A program made the position numbers and the translations under genes. Source: Candidatus Lindowbacteria bacterium RIFCSPLOWO2_12_FULL_62_27 (lineage in GTDB: Bacteria; Lindowbacteria; 2-12-FULL-62-27). Taken from it: a stretch of DNA of 64,000 bases. Where the stretch lies: positions 93,024 through 157,023 of the forward strand of contig MFPR01000017.1 of NCBI GenBank assembly GCA_001784175.1, written 5' to 3'. The notes under the pieces are model-generated. The model was not told the DNA's origin. It was given only the letters and a program-made list of their open reading frames with translations, and did no database searches. Shown in pieces: positions 33,393 through 42,267 of this stretch. Every line of letters starts with the position of its first letter. The first letter of the stretch is position 1.

Positions 33393-34685
33393 ATGACGGT
33401 GAGCGCGGTTGTGAAACGGTTGTGCGGCCTCGTAGCCGCTCTTGCGATGGCGGCGGCGCCGGCCGGCGCGGCCGGGTTTTCCGAGATCGTTCCCACGGTC
33501 GGCGTTCTCTATTTCGATAATGCCACCGGCGCCGACCACCTCTCTTGGCTCCCCAAGGGATTCGCCGAGTTGCTCATCCGCGACCTTGCCCGGACCGGCC
33601 GCGTCGAGACCATTCCCCGCGAACAGGTCGAATCCGCGTGGTCGACCTACGCTGAGAGCAAGTCGACCGCGTTCGCCAACAAGATGCTGGCCCAGCGACT
33701 CGGCAAAATCCTCAAGGCCACCCACCTTCTGGCCGGCCGCTTCACCCGGCGGGACACCGACCTTGTGATCGAGATCAAACTCTACGACATTCAACACGCC
33801 CGGTTCTCCGGCTGGCGCCAGATCGAGGGGCCGTCCGACGGCGTCATGTACCTGCTCAAGCAGGTCGGGCTCAAAACATTCGAGATGCTGAAAATGGAGC
33901 TGGCCGACCGCGAGCTCATCGATTTCCTCCAGATCCCGTCCCACAACCTCAAGGCCCTCGCGTTTTATTCCCTCGGCCTCGACGCGCTGGACCGCGGAGA
34001 CAAAAACCTCGCGCATTCGCATTTCCGCACGGCGGTCGACGCCGACCGGTTTTTCAAGCCCGCCGTCGAGGCGATTTCCGGCATGGCCTTTGTCCTCGCA
34101 GGCAAGGCCATTCTGCGGAGCGAATTTCACGAAACCACCGTCATCGGCGCGTCCGCCATCACCTCCGTCCATGACCTCATTGAACTTGCCCGCACCAACG
34201 CATTCGATTTCTCCATCGGCGATCCCGTCGCCACGCCCATTGAGGGCGACACCTACCTCGCCGACGTCAAGCTTCCGCTGGAAGTGACCGTGCGGCCGGA
34301 TTACGTCAATCTGTGGCTTTATTCCATCCGCCGGATCGGCCGGGAATGGCCCGACACCATGTCCTCGACCCGGCAGATCGAGTTCGCGCGGAAGGATCTC
34401 TTCGATCAGCCCGTGGTTCTGTCCCTGCCCGACCCGCTCGCCCGGCAGTGGCTGGACGCGTGGAAAACCCTGACCATGCGCCTCGTGTTTCAGGGGCCGG
34501 AGGGCCAGGCGCTCTTTGAGACCCAGAAGGTTCCGGTCCTGCCGCTTTATATCGGCAACGCCGAAGGGCAATTCGCCGGCCAATCCTCGGTCCACTGGCG
34601 GCTGGCGACCTCCTTTGAGGTCGCGCGGGTACCCAAACACTTTTTTGAAGGCCCGATTCAGGTCAGCCTTGAAATCGACCGATAG
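33393..34685 (+). CDS. secreted CsgG/FlgO-like outer-membrane-associated protein
   Basis: 430 residues from ATG 33393 (TTG 33381 possible). Signal peptide about 1-27 (CGLVAALAMAAAPAGAAG). The next 150 residues (VGVLYFDNATGADHLSWLPKGFAELLIRDLARTGRVETIPREQVESAW...LAQRLGKILKATHLLAGRFTRRDTDLVIEIKLYDI) fit the TolB-N/CsgG/FlgO-type domain found in periplasmic proteins that scan for others' stress or assemble outer-membrane structures. The C-terminal half is TPR-like plus beta. The next gene begins 83 bases later across an AT-rich tract. Confidence 0.68.
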   Translation: MTVSAVVKRLCGLVAALAMAAAPAGAAGFSEIVPTVGVLYFDNATGADHLSWLPKGFAELLIRDLARTGRVETIPREQVESAWSTYAESKSTAFANKMLAQRLGKILKATHLLAGRFTRRDTDLVIEIKLYDIQHARFSGWRQIEGPSDGVMYLLKQVGLKTFEMLKMELADRELIDFLQIPSHNLKALAFYSLGLDALDRGDKNLAHSHFRTAVDADRFFKPAVEAISGMAFVLAGKAILRSEFHETTVIGASAITSVHDLIELARTNAFDFSIGDPVATPIEGDTYLADVKLPLEVTVRPDYVNLWLYSIRRIGREWPDTMSSTRQIEFARKDLFDQPVVLSLPDPLARQWLDAWKTLTMRLVFQGPEGQALFETQKVPVLPLYIGNAEGQFAGQSSVHWRLATSFEVARVPKHFFEGPIQVSLEIDR

Positions 34686-34718
34686 CTCTATATATATATA
34701 TACAAATATTATATAGGC
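34686..34718. other. AT-rich tract with TA dinucleotide repeat
   Basis: CTCTATATATATATATAC followed by AAATATTATATAGG, striking in a GC-rich window. It sits between two plus-strand genes, 51 bases before the next ATG. It could hold several -10-like elements (TATATA, TATTAT) but no clear -35. Confidence 0.5.
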
Positions 34719-34768
34719 TGTTCCGGAGCCTCTGGGCAACCGGAAACTCGATCAGGAGGTGGTCGGTC

Positions 34769-35407
34769 ATGAGAGGGAAGATTTGGGTCATCGTCAGCGC
34801 ACTCGCGGTCCTGCTGGGCGCCGTCCGGCCGGCGGCGGCGGATTTGTTCAAGGACGTTTTTTCCGGCAGCGGCAAGAAGAAGGCCGAGGAGAAGGCGCAG
34901 TCGATCGCGCGGAAATTCAAGTTCGTCCTTTACCTCACCACGGGCGATGTGCTGAAGGCCGTGGAGTACAAGGGCGGCGGGACGAGCGTGAAAAAGGGCA
35001 CGATCCGGTTCATCAGCAATTTCGAGTCGGACATCGAGGTCAAAACCGGTTTCATCAAATACATCGACATGGACATGATCGGCGAGCAGATCCTGGAGGA
35101 GGAATACGCGTCCTCCAAGTCCGACCGCGTCTATCTGCGGAACCAGGATTTCGTCACAGGCAAGGTCACGGGCTTTACGGCCAAGGACGTTCTCGTTGCG
35201 ACCACCTACGGCGATCTCAAGGTCTCCGCGATGCAGGTCAAATATGTCATATTCCGAAATCCGATGGCGGGACCCGAAGCGCCGGCGAAAAGTTCCGGCC
35301 TGTCCTCCCCCCGCGCCCCGGCGCGGCCCCAAGCGGCGCCGCCCGCGCCCGAGCCTGAGCCGGAAGCTTCCAAACCGGCGCCGGCCCCGGAAGAGGACGA
35401 AAAATAG
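34769..35407 (+). CDS. secreted beta-rich protein, unknown function
   Basis: 212 residues, signal peptide about 1-25 (VIVSALAVLLGAVRPAAA). Core (KFKFVLYLTTGDVLKAVEYKGGGTSVKKGTIRFISNFESDIEVKTGFIKYIDM...RVYLRNQDFVTGKVTGFTAKDVLVATTYGDLKVSAMQVKYVIF) looks like two SH3/Sm-like beta barrels. The last 45 residues are Pro/Ala/Glu rich and disordered. CAGGAGG lies 14 bases upstream. Family not recognised. It is 32 bases before miaB on the same strand. Confidence 0.6.
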   Translation: MRGKIWVIVSALAVLLGAVRPAAADLFKDVFSGSGKKKAEEKAQSIARKFKFVLYLTTGDVLKAVEYKGGGTSVKKGTIRFISNFESDIEVKTGFIKYIDMDMIGEQILEEEYASSKSDRVYLRNQDFVTGKVTGFTAKDVLVATTYGDLKVSAMQVKYVIFRNPMAGPEAPAKSSGLSSPRAPARPQAAPPAPEPEPEASKPAPAPEEDEK

Positions 35408-35439
35408 CCGGCGGGCCGCCGACCGCCGGAAATTCCGCC

Positions 35440-36768
35440 ATGCCCCGGGCCTGCATCCTGACCTACGGATGCCAGATGAATGTCCACGATTCCGAAATCG
35501 TCGCGGGCCAGCTCGCGCGGCTCGGGTATGAGATGACGCCCGACCCGGCGGCGGCCGACGCGATCTTCGTCAACACCTGCACGGTCCGCGAGCACGCGAA
35601 GCTGCGCGGCCTCGCGCGTATCGCGTCTCTTTCGACCTTCAAACGCCGCCGGCCCGGCGTTTTCCTGGCCGCGATGGGATGCGTCGCCTCGGAGGAACGC
35701 GGCCGGCTCTTTGAACGCTTTCCGTTTCTCGATGCCGTCATTCCGACCGACCAGGTGACGGAGGTCGCGCGGTACGTATCGGACGCGGCGGCGGATTTCG
35801 GCGGCCACATTTCCGCCGACACACCGAGGCTGCGGTTCTCCGGGTTCAAGGCCTACGTCACGATCATTACCGGATGCAACATGGATTGCACCTACTGCAT
35901 CGTCCCGAAGACCCGCGGCCGGGAGCGGTCCCGGCCGATGGCGGACGTCCTGCGCGAGGTGGCGGCGCTCGTGGCGCAGGGATACCGCGAGATCGTTTTT
36001 CTCGGCCAGACCGTCAACGCCTACGGCGACGATCTGCCGGACCCGGCGGAAAACTTTACCGCGCTCCTGCGCGAAACGGACCGTCTCTTCCCGAACGGCC
36101 GCGTCCGGTTTCTTTCGCCGCACCCCCAACAAATCACCGACGGCCTCATCTCGGCCTGGCCCGGCCTATCCAGCCTCTGCGGGCACATTCACCTGCCGGT
36201 GCAATCGGGTTCGGACCGGATCCTTCGGCGGATGAAACGCCTCTACACACGGGACGAATTTCTGCGCAAGATCGACGCGCTGCGCCGGAACGTCCCGGAC
36301 ATCGTGATCACGACGGACCTCATTGTGGGATTCCCGGGCGAAACGGAGGAGGATTTTCAGGAGACGCTGTCGCTATGCGAATCCGTGCGGTTTGATTCCG
36401 CATACATGTACATCTACAGCCCCCGGCAAAACACCGCGGCCACGCGCCTGAAGGACCCTGTGCCGTCCCGCGAGGCCGCGCTCGACCGGCACGGCCGGCT
36501 CGTGGAGCTCCAGACGCGGCACACGCATGACTCCTTCGACCGGCAGGTCGGCCGCACGGTCGAGGTCCTGATCGAGTCGGCCGCGAAAGAGGGCGGACTT
36601 TTGGGCAAGTCCCGCGCTACGCACGATGTCGTGATCGACGCGGAACCGGGGCCGGCCGGCGCGGCGCCGGCGCCGCGGATCGGCGATGTTGTGCGGATCG
36701 AGGTCGAGTCGGTGGTGGGAAAAACGCTGCGAGGCCGGGTAGTGGCGGAAGTTGCGGCAGGCGCATGA
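35440..36768 (+). CDS. miaB: tRNA-2-methylthio-N6-dimethylallyladenosine synthase
   Basis: 442 residues, standard for MiaB. It thiomethylates i6A37 of tRNAs reading UNN codons, the step after MiaA (encoded at 42252). N-terminal UPF0004 cysteines in TYGCQMN, VNTCTVRE and AMGCVA hold the auxiliary cluster; ITGCNMDCTYCIVPKTRGRERSR holds the radical SAM CxxxCxxC; the C-terminus (about 375-440) is a TRAM domain. YCIVPKTRGRE is diagnostic of MiaB. It overlaps the next small gene (ATGA, 36765-36768). Confidence 0.96.
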   Translation: MPRACILTYGCQMNVHDSEIVAGQLARLGYEMTPDPAAADAIFVNTCTVREHAKLRGLARIASLSTFKRRRPGVFLAAMGCVASEERGRLFERFPFLDAVIPTDQVTEVARYVSDAAADFGGHISADTPRLRFSGFKAYVTIITGCNMDCTYCIVPKTRGRERSRPMADVLREVAALVAQGYREIVFLGQTVNAYGDDLPDPAENFTALLRETDRLFPNGRVRFLSPHPQQITDGLISAWPGLSSLCGHIHLPVQSGSDRILRRMKRLYTRDEFLRKIDALRRNVPDIVITTDLIVGFPGETEEDFQETLSLCESVRFDSAYMYIYSPRQNTAATRLKDPVPSREAALDRHGRLVELQTRHTHDSFDRQVGRTVEVLIESAAKEGGLLGKSRATHDVVIDAEPGPAGAAPAPRIGDVVRIEVESVVGKTLRGRVVAEVAAGA

Positions 36769-37055
36769 AACGGATCGCGTTTCTCGTCGCGCTTCTCATC
36801 CTGCTCTTTCTCGGCCTCGTGATCGCCAACCTCCTGTCGCCGGCGCGGATCGCAATCTTGAACGTCGAGCTCAAGCAGGACGTCTTCTACATGTTCCTCT
36901 TCGGTGTCGGCGCGGTCGGCCTCCTCGCCATCTATGACGTCTTTGCCGCGTTCGGTTCCTTCCGCCGCCAGCGTGAGCAGCAGAAGACGATCGAGCGGCT
37001 TGAAACGGAACTCCTGGAGTCCAAGCACAAACCGCCGCCTCCGGCGACGTACTGA
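36765..37055 (+). CDS. LapA-like inner-membrane protein
   Basis: 96 residues, two hydrophobic helices (about 4-24 and 44-63) separated by a short loop, then a coiled-coil cytoplasmic tail (RRQREQQKTIERLETELLESK). This is the layout of LapA/DUF1049 proteins, which help assemble lipopolysaccharide or act as small membrane scaffolds in other bacteria; the assignment rests on topology. Start overlaps the miaB stop. Confidence 0.65.
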   Translation: MKRIAFLVALLILLFLGLVIANLLSPARIAILNVELKQDVFYMFLFGVGAVGLLAIYDVFAAFGSFRRQREQQKTIERLETELLESKHKPPPPATY

Positions 37056-37057
37056 TC

Positions 37058-37846
37058 GTGCATCGGTTGCGAATTGTTCATTGCTGCATTGTTTCATTGT
37101 TCATTTATCAGTTCTTGTTTTCTGCGTTGCCGGCCGCCGCCGACTACGACCGCGCCCTCGAATCGTACTTGAAGGAGGATTACATCCAGGCCGCGCTGCG
37201 GTTTGACCGGTACGTCCGACAATCGCCCGGCGATCCCAAGGTCGCACTCGGACTCTATTACGCGGCGATCTGCCGCCTCCGGCTCGAGCAGCCCAAACCT
37301 GCGCTTGAGCGTCTCGAGTCCCTCCTCGCGGTCCTCCCCGAAGGCGCGCCGGACTCGACGGCGGACGCGCCGTCCGCCGCCATGGTCCGGCTGGCGATCG
37401 GCTCGGCCCACGCGATGCTCGGCAACGACACCACGGCACTCGCCTATTTCGAATCCTCATGGCTTAGTGCCGCCAACGTGTTCGAACGCGAGGCCGCCAA
37501 GGAAAAAATCCGGGAACGGCGCGAACCGCGCTTGGCGACGCCCAAAGTGTCTCCGGCCGAATCGTTGCGCCCGCTCGCAGGTGTGGTCACACCTCCGGCC
37601 CGGCGCCCCTCCCGCGGCGCGTTCGTCGTCCAGGTCGCGTCGACGCCGGACCGCCCCCAGGCCGACTCGATCCGCGACCTCGTCGCGCGCGACGGCTGGC
37701 CGGCCTACATCGAATCGGCGTCTCTCCGGGGCCAGACCTACCACCGGGTCCGCGTCGGTCCCTTCGCGGACGAATCCGACGCCCTCGACGCCAAGGGCCG
37801 CCTGCAGACGCAGTACGGGCTCGAAGCGTGGGTCACGCGGAAATAA
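37058..37846 (+). CDS. secreted TPR/SPOR-domain protein
   Basis: 262 residues from GTG 37058. The signal peptide (MHRLRIVHCCIVSLFIYQFLFSALPAAA) is encoded by a run of TTCATTG-like repeats. TPR-like helices at about 30-140. The C-terminal 80 residues (GAFVVQVASTPDRPQADSIRDLVARDGWPAYIESASLRGQTYHRVRVGPFADESDAL) are a SPOR domain, which binds denuded septal peptidoglycan glycans. So it is probably a periplasmic division-site protein. It follows the LapA-like gene by 2 bases. Confidence 0.82.
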   Translation: MHRLRIVHCCIVSLFIYQFLFSALPAAADYDRALESYLKEDYIQAALRFDRYVRQSPGDPKVALGLYYAAICRLRLEQPKPALERLESLLAVLPEGAPDSTADAPSAAMVRLAIGSAHAMLGNDTTALAYFESSWLSAANVFEREAAKEKIRERREPRLATPKVSPAESLRPLAGVVTPPARRPSRGAFVVQVASTPDRPQADSIRDLVARDGWPAYIESASLRGQTYHRVRVGPFADESDALDAKGRLQTQYGLEAWVTRK

Positions 37847-37885
37847 TCTGAAGGGACACTGTCAGATCCAGCCGATCAAATCCTG

Positions 37886-37914
37886 TTGACATCTCACCGG
37901 CCGTAGCCTACCCT
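37886..37914 (+). promoter_or_regulatory. promoter of the mutS operon
   Basis: TTGACA (37886-37891), 17 bases, TACCCT (37909-37914). The ATG of mutS follows 10 bases after the -10 and has no Shine-Dalgarno sequence, suggesting a nearly leaderless mRNA. Confidence 0.55.
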
Positions 37915-37924
37915 TGCCCCCGTC

Positions 37925-40510
37925 ATGGAGACTACGGGGGAAATACGGCTTCATAAATTAACGCCCCTCATCCGCCAGTACCAGTCGATCAAACGCGGCG
38001 TGGGCGACGCCATCCTCTTTTTCCGGCTCGGCGATTTCTACGAGATGTTTAACGAGGACGCCGTCGCCGCTTCCCAACTCCTCGGACTTTATCTCACCAA
38101 AAAAAGCGCCGGGGCCGGAAACTCCGTGCCCCTCGCCGGCGTGCCCGTCCATTCGGCCGATTCCTACATCGCGCGGCTCGTCAAGGCCGGCCGCAAAGTC
38201 GCCATCTGCGAACAGGTCGACGCCGGCCGGGGCAAGGGACTCATGGACCGCGCTGTCATCCGGATCGTCACGCCCGGAACGCTCGTCGAGGAAAATCTCC
38301 TCGCGCCCAACCTCGACAACCGGCTTGCCGCCCTCGCATGGGCCGATGACCGCGTTGGGCTGGCGTGTGTCGACGTGTCCACCGGCGATTTCGAAGTCGG
38401 CGAGTGGCGCGCCGATTCCGACGCGCTGAAAAACGCCTTCGAGGCCCTCAGTCTCCGCGAACTCGTCCTGCCCGACGCCCCCGCGCCCGCCGGCGTCGAG
38501 GCGCTCGCGAACGCGGGCGTTCCGGCATGCCGCCGCCGCGCGGCCGGCCCCGACGAAGTCATCGAGACCCTGAACGCGCGGTTCGGGGCGGGCGTGGTAG
38601 AAGCCTCGGGCCTGCGGCGGCAGCCCGCGGCGATCCTCGCGGTTGGACTTGTTCTGCGTTATCTTGCGGAAACCAAAAGCGACCATCTCCCGTTGCGGTT
38701 TCCGAGAACTCTCTCGCGCGCTGGCGTCATGGACCTGGACGCGGCGACCGTTCGGAACCTCGAAATTCTCGCCGGTCTTTCCGGCGACGCGCAGGCGGGC
38801 CTCTGGCCGGTCATCGACCGCACCCGCACCGCGATGGGATCGCGGCTTCTCCGCCGCTGGCTCCTGGCGCCGCTCCGCGCGCCCGCCGGCATCCTCGCGC
38901 GGCAGGAGGTCGTGTCGGCGCTCGTCGATCAGCCCGACATTCTGGATCGCCTTCGCGAGGCGCTCGCCGGCATCGGCGACATGGAACGGATTCTCGCGCG
39001 GCTCGCCCGCCCGGCCACCGCTCGTGTCACGGACCTCCTCATGCTTCGAAGTTCCCTCGAATCCGCTCCATTAGCTGTGACGGAGCTGGGCCGTCTGCCG
39101 GAAACCGCTCAACAGATCCTGAGCCTCGACGATTTCCCCGACCCATCGCCCATCCGGCGCATCCTTGCGGACCGGCTGGCCGAAGCGCCCGGCGCGGTGC
39201 TGGGAGAGGGCAAGGTCATCAAGGCCGGCGTGCATCCGGAACTGGACGAGCTGCGCGACATCGTCGAAAACCAGAGACTGCACCTCCTCAAATTCCAGGA
39301 CACCGAACGCACCCGTTCCAACATTGCGTCCCTCAAGGTCAGCTACAACCGGATTTACGGCTATTACATCGAAATCTCCAAGTCGAACCTCGACTCGGTC
39401 CCGGCCGACTACATCCGAAAACAAACGCTCGTCAATGCCGAACGCTTCGTCACGCCCGACCTCAAGCGCTTCGAGGAAAAACTCCTCGCCGCCTCCGATC
39501 GCATCTCCCACATCGAACGCGAACTCTTCTCACAGCTCCTCTCCGACATCCTCCTGCAGGCCGAGCCGGTCCGAAAGGCGGCCGAGCTTCTGGCCCGCGC
39601 CGATGCGCTGGCGGCCCTCGCCGAAACCGCGCGCCGCGAGCGCTTCGTCCGGCCGCAACTCACGGAAGACGACGTGCTCGAGATTCACGAAGGCCGTCAT
39701 CCGGTCGTCGAACGGTTCTGTCCGGACGGATTCGTCCCCAACGACACGCTCCTCACGCCTGACCGACGGCTCGCCATCGTCACCGGCCCCAACATGGCCG
39801 GCAAATCCACCTTTATCCGCCAGACCGCCGTCCTCACGCTCCTCGCGCAGATCGGCTCCTTCGTCCCCGCCAAAGCCATGCGATGGCGGCCCGTCGACCG
39901 CATCTTCACCCGCATCGGCGCTTCGGACGACCTCTCCCGCGGCCAGAGCACCTTCTTCGTTGAAATGTCCGAAACCGCCGCCATCCTCCGCCAGGCCACC
40001 CGCGACTCCCTCATCCTTCTCGACGAAATCGGGCGCGGCACCAGCACCTACGACGGCCTCTCCATCGCATGGGCCGTCGCCGAACACATCGCGACCTCGC
40101 TCCAGGCCAAGACCCTCTTCGCGACGCACTACCACGAACTCGCCGACATCGCCGGACAACAGGGCGTCCACACGCTTACGGTTCTCGTCCGCGAATGGGA
40201 GGGCCGCGTGGTTTTCCTGCGCAAGGTAACCGACGGCGCCTCCGACCGCAGTTTCGGGATTGCCGTCGCGGACCTCGCGGGCCTGCCGCGGTCCGTCCTC
40301 GAGCGCGCGCGCGCGCTTCTCACGCAACTGGAGTCCGCCTCGCAGACCCGCCGGCCGGCCGCGCCGGGCCAGGAGGATCTGTTCACCGCCCCGGCCGCGC
40401 CCGACCCGCATTCCGAATGGAAATCGCGGATCCGACAAATGCCGCTCGACCGCATGACCCCGATCGAAGTTGTGTCCGAGATCGCCCGGTGGCAGAAGGA
40501 AATCCAGTGA
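37925..40510 (+). CDS. mutS: DNA mismatch repair ATPase MutS
   Basis: 861 residues. Mismatch-binding domain with the Phe-x-Glu wedge in FFRLGDFYEMF (about 32-43); connector and lever domains; clamp around 430-540; ATPase with Walker A ITGPNMAGKSTFIRQT (about 620), TRIGASDDLSRGQSTFFVEM and Walker B LILLDEIGRGTSTYDGLS; C-terminal FGIAVADLAGLP dimerization helix-turn-helix. Recognizes mismatches and recruits MutL. Stop overlaps mutL (GTGA, 40507-40510). First gene of a mutS-mutL-miaA-SPFH-hflX-accB-degP run. Confidence 0.98.
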   Translation: METTGEIRLHKLTPLIRQYQSIKRGVGDAILFFRLGDFYEMFNEDAVAASQLLGLYLTKKSAGAGNSVPLAGVPVHSADSYIARLVKAGRKVAICEQVDAGRGKGLMDRAVIRIVTPGTLVEENLLAPNLDNRLAALAWADDRVGLACVDVSTGDFEVGEWRADSDALKNAFEALSLRELVLPDAPAPAGVEALANAGVPACRRRAAGPDEVIETLNARFGAGVVEASGLRRQPAAILAVGLVLRYLAETKSDHLPLRFPRTLSRAGVMDLDAATVRNLEILAGLSGDAQAGLWPVIDRTRTAMGSRLLRRWLLAPLRAPAGILARQEVVSALVDQPDILDRLREALAGIGDMERILARLARPATARVTDLLMLRSSLESAPLAVTELGRLPETAQQILSLDDFPDPSPIRRILADRLAEAPGAVLGEGKVIKAGVHPELDELRDIVENQRLHLLKFQDTERTRSNIASLKVSYNRIYGYYIEISKSNLDSVPADYIRKQTLVNAERFVTPDLKRFEEKLLAASDRISHIERELFSQLLSDILLQAEPVRKAAELLARADALAALAETARRERFVRPQLTEDDVLEIHEGRHPVVERFCPDGFVPNDTLLTPDRRLAIVTGPNMAGKSTFIRQTAVLTLLAQIGSFVPAKAMRWRPVDRIFTRIGASDDLSRGQSTFFVEMSETAAILRQATRDSLILLDEIGRGTSTYDGLSIAWAVAEHIATSLQAKTLFATHYHELADIAGQQGVHTLTVLVREWEGRVVFLRKVTDGASDRSFGIAVADLAGLPRSVLERARALLTQLESASQTRRPAAPGQEDLFTAPAAPDPHSEWKSRIRQMPLDRMTPIEVVSEIARWQKEIQ

Positions 40511-42267
40511 GTACACGGCCCGGCATCGCGGTCCTTCCGCCCGAGGTTGTCAACCAGATCGCCGCGGGCGAAGTCGTCACCCGGCCGGCGGCGGTCGTCC
40601 GGGAACTGATGGACAACGCCATCGACGCCGGCGCGGACGAGATCGCGGTCGAAATCGAAAAGGGCGGAAAGAAAAAGATCGCCGTCCGCGACAACGGCTG
40701 CGGCATGGACGCCGCCTCGCTCAAGCTTGCCGTCCTCCCCCACGCCACCAGCAAAATCCGATCGGTCGACGACCTCCAGACGATTCGGTCCCTCGGATTT
40801 CGCGGCGAGGCCCTTTCGAGCATCCACGCCGTCAGCCGTCTCGAAATTCTCTCGAGTGTTTCGCCCGACTGCGGCGGATCGAGACTCCTGTCGGACGGCA
40901 AATCCGTCCGCGTCTCGCCGGCGGCCGCCCCGACCGGCACCGCGGTCAGCGTTCGGGATCTCTTCTGGAACGTCCCGGCCCGCCGGAAATTCCTGCGCTC
41001 GGATGCCTCGGAAACCCGCGCCGTCGGCGAAACCGTGATCGAAAAGGCGCTCGCCTTTCCCGACAGGTCCTTTCGCTACGTCCGCGACGGCCAGGAGGTG
41101 TTCGTGCTGCCGGTCCGCGACACGCTCAGGGGCCGCCTCTCCGCGCTCTTCGGGCGCGATCTCAGTGACGCCTGCATTCCGTTCGACCGCTCGACCACCT
41201 CCAGCCGCGCGTTCGGGCTGGCGTCGGATCCGAGCATCGTGAAATCCACGCGTGGATCGATCTATCTCTTCGTCAACGGCCGCCGCGTTCAGGAACCGGC
41301 GCTTCAGCATGCGGTCCTCACCGTCTATCGAGAAATTCTCGACGAGGGTTTCCCGGCGGTCTTTCTGTTTCTTGAAATCGATCCCCATCTCGTCGACGTC
41401 AACGTCCATCCCGCCAAGTCCGAAGTCCGGTTCGCCGACGCATCCATCGTCTGCCGGTTCGTGGCCGGCGCCGTGTCGGACGCGGTCCACCGGTTTTCTC
41501 AGAAAGCGCCGGTGGCGGCGGTCCGGGAGGAATCTCTCCAGGCGGCGCCGCCCAACTCCGACCTCGGCGTCGCCGACCGGACAGAGATCGATCCCGCACA
41601 AGCGCTTTCCGACCCTCTCCCGCCCGAGCCCCTCTTCCAGACCGCCCAGCAGGGACGCTTTCGGATCCTCGGCCAGATTTATCGGACTTTTTTGCTCGTT
41701 GAAGAAATACCGGCCGCTTCAGGCGGCCCTTCGGAGGAACCCGAACTCTGGGTCGTCGATCAGCACGTCGCCTCCGAACGCGTGATCCTCTCGCGCATGA
41801 CCGAACGAATCGAACAGCGCGGCCCCCTCTCCCAGTCGCTCCTCGTGCCGATCGTGCTGGAACTCGGCCTCAAGGACTCGATCCTCTTCGAGCGCGTGGC
41901 CGCGTCCCTGCGGCGCATGGGATTTGAGACGGAACCGTTCGGCCCCCGCGGCGTCTGGATCGTCCGCGCCGTCCCGGTCATCCTGGGCCGGAGGGTCGCC
42001 GACCGGAAAATATTTCTGAAATTCGTCGAGGAACTCTCCTCCTTCGATTCCACCCGCCGCTCGGAGGAGGAACTCTTCCATGACGTCCTCGCGCATTTCG
42101 CCTGCCGGTCCGCCGTCAAGGCCGGCGATGCGCTGATGCCCGAGGAGCAGGCGCAGCTTTTGACGGACCTTCTGTCCGCCGAGCATTTCCGCATCTGCCC
42201 CCACGGCCGGCCTTCCATGATCAAAATCGCGCGGGACGAACTCGAAAAAAGATTCCTGAGAAAATAA
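40507..42267 (+). CDS. mutL: DNA mismatch repair protein MutL
   Basis: 586 residues from GTG 40507, overlapping mutS; the longer frame from 40069 lies within mutS. GHKL ATPase: VVRELMDNAIDAGA keeps the catalytic Glu four residues before the Asn, VRDNGCGMD and SLGFRGEALSSI follow. The C-terminal domain has DQHVASERVILS, ACRSAVKAGD and CPHGRPS. Compared with the metal-dependent nicking motif DQHA(X)2E(X)4E, the last Glu is Ser and the Ala is Val, so endonuclease activity is doubtful although CPHGRP is kept. Confidence 0.97.
   Translation: MSTRPGIAVLPPEVVNQIAAGEVVTRPAAVVRELMDNAIDAGADEIAVEIEKGGKKKIAVRDNGCGMDAASLKLAVLPHATSKIRSVDDLQTIRSLGFRGEALSSIHAVSRLEILSSVSPDCGGSRLLSDGKSVRVSPAAAPTGTAVSVRDLFWNVPARRKFLRSDASETRAVGETVIEKALAFPDRSFRYVRDGQEVFVLPVRDTLRGRLSALFGRDLSDACIPFDRSTTSSRAFGLASDPSIVKSTRGSIYLFVNGRRVQEPALQHAVLTVYREILDEGFPAVFLFLEIDPHLVDVNVHPAKSEVRFADASIVCRFVAGAVSDAVHRFSQKAPVAAVREESLQAAPPNSDLGVADRTEIDPAQALSDPLPPEPLFQTAQQGRFRILGQIYRTFLLVEEIPAASGGPSEEPELWVVDQHVASERVILSRMTERIEQRGPLSQSLLVPIVLELGLKDSILFERVAASLRRMGFETEPFGPRGVWIVRAVPVILGRRVADRKIFLKFVEELSSFDSTRRSEEELFHDVLAHFACRSAVKAGDALMPEEQAQLLTDLLSAEHFRICPHGRPSMIKIARDELEKRFLRK

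Noticed and set aside
40590-40640. Loss of the MutL catalytic Glu (VEN to MDN)
   Set aside because: The catalytic Glu is the one in REL, four residues before the Asn, and it is present.
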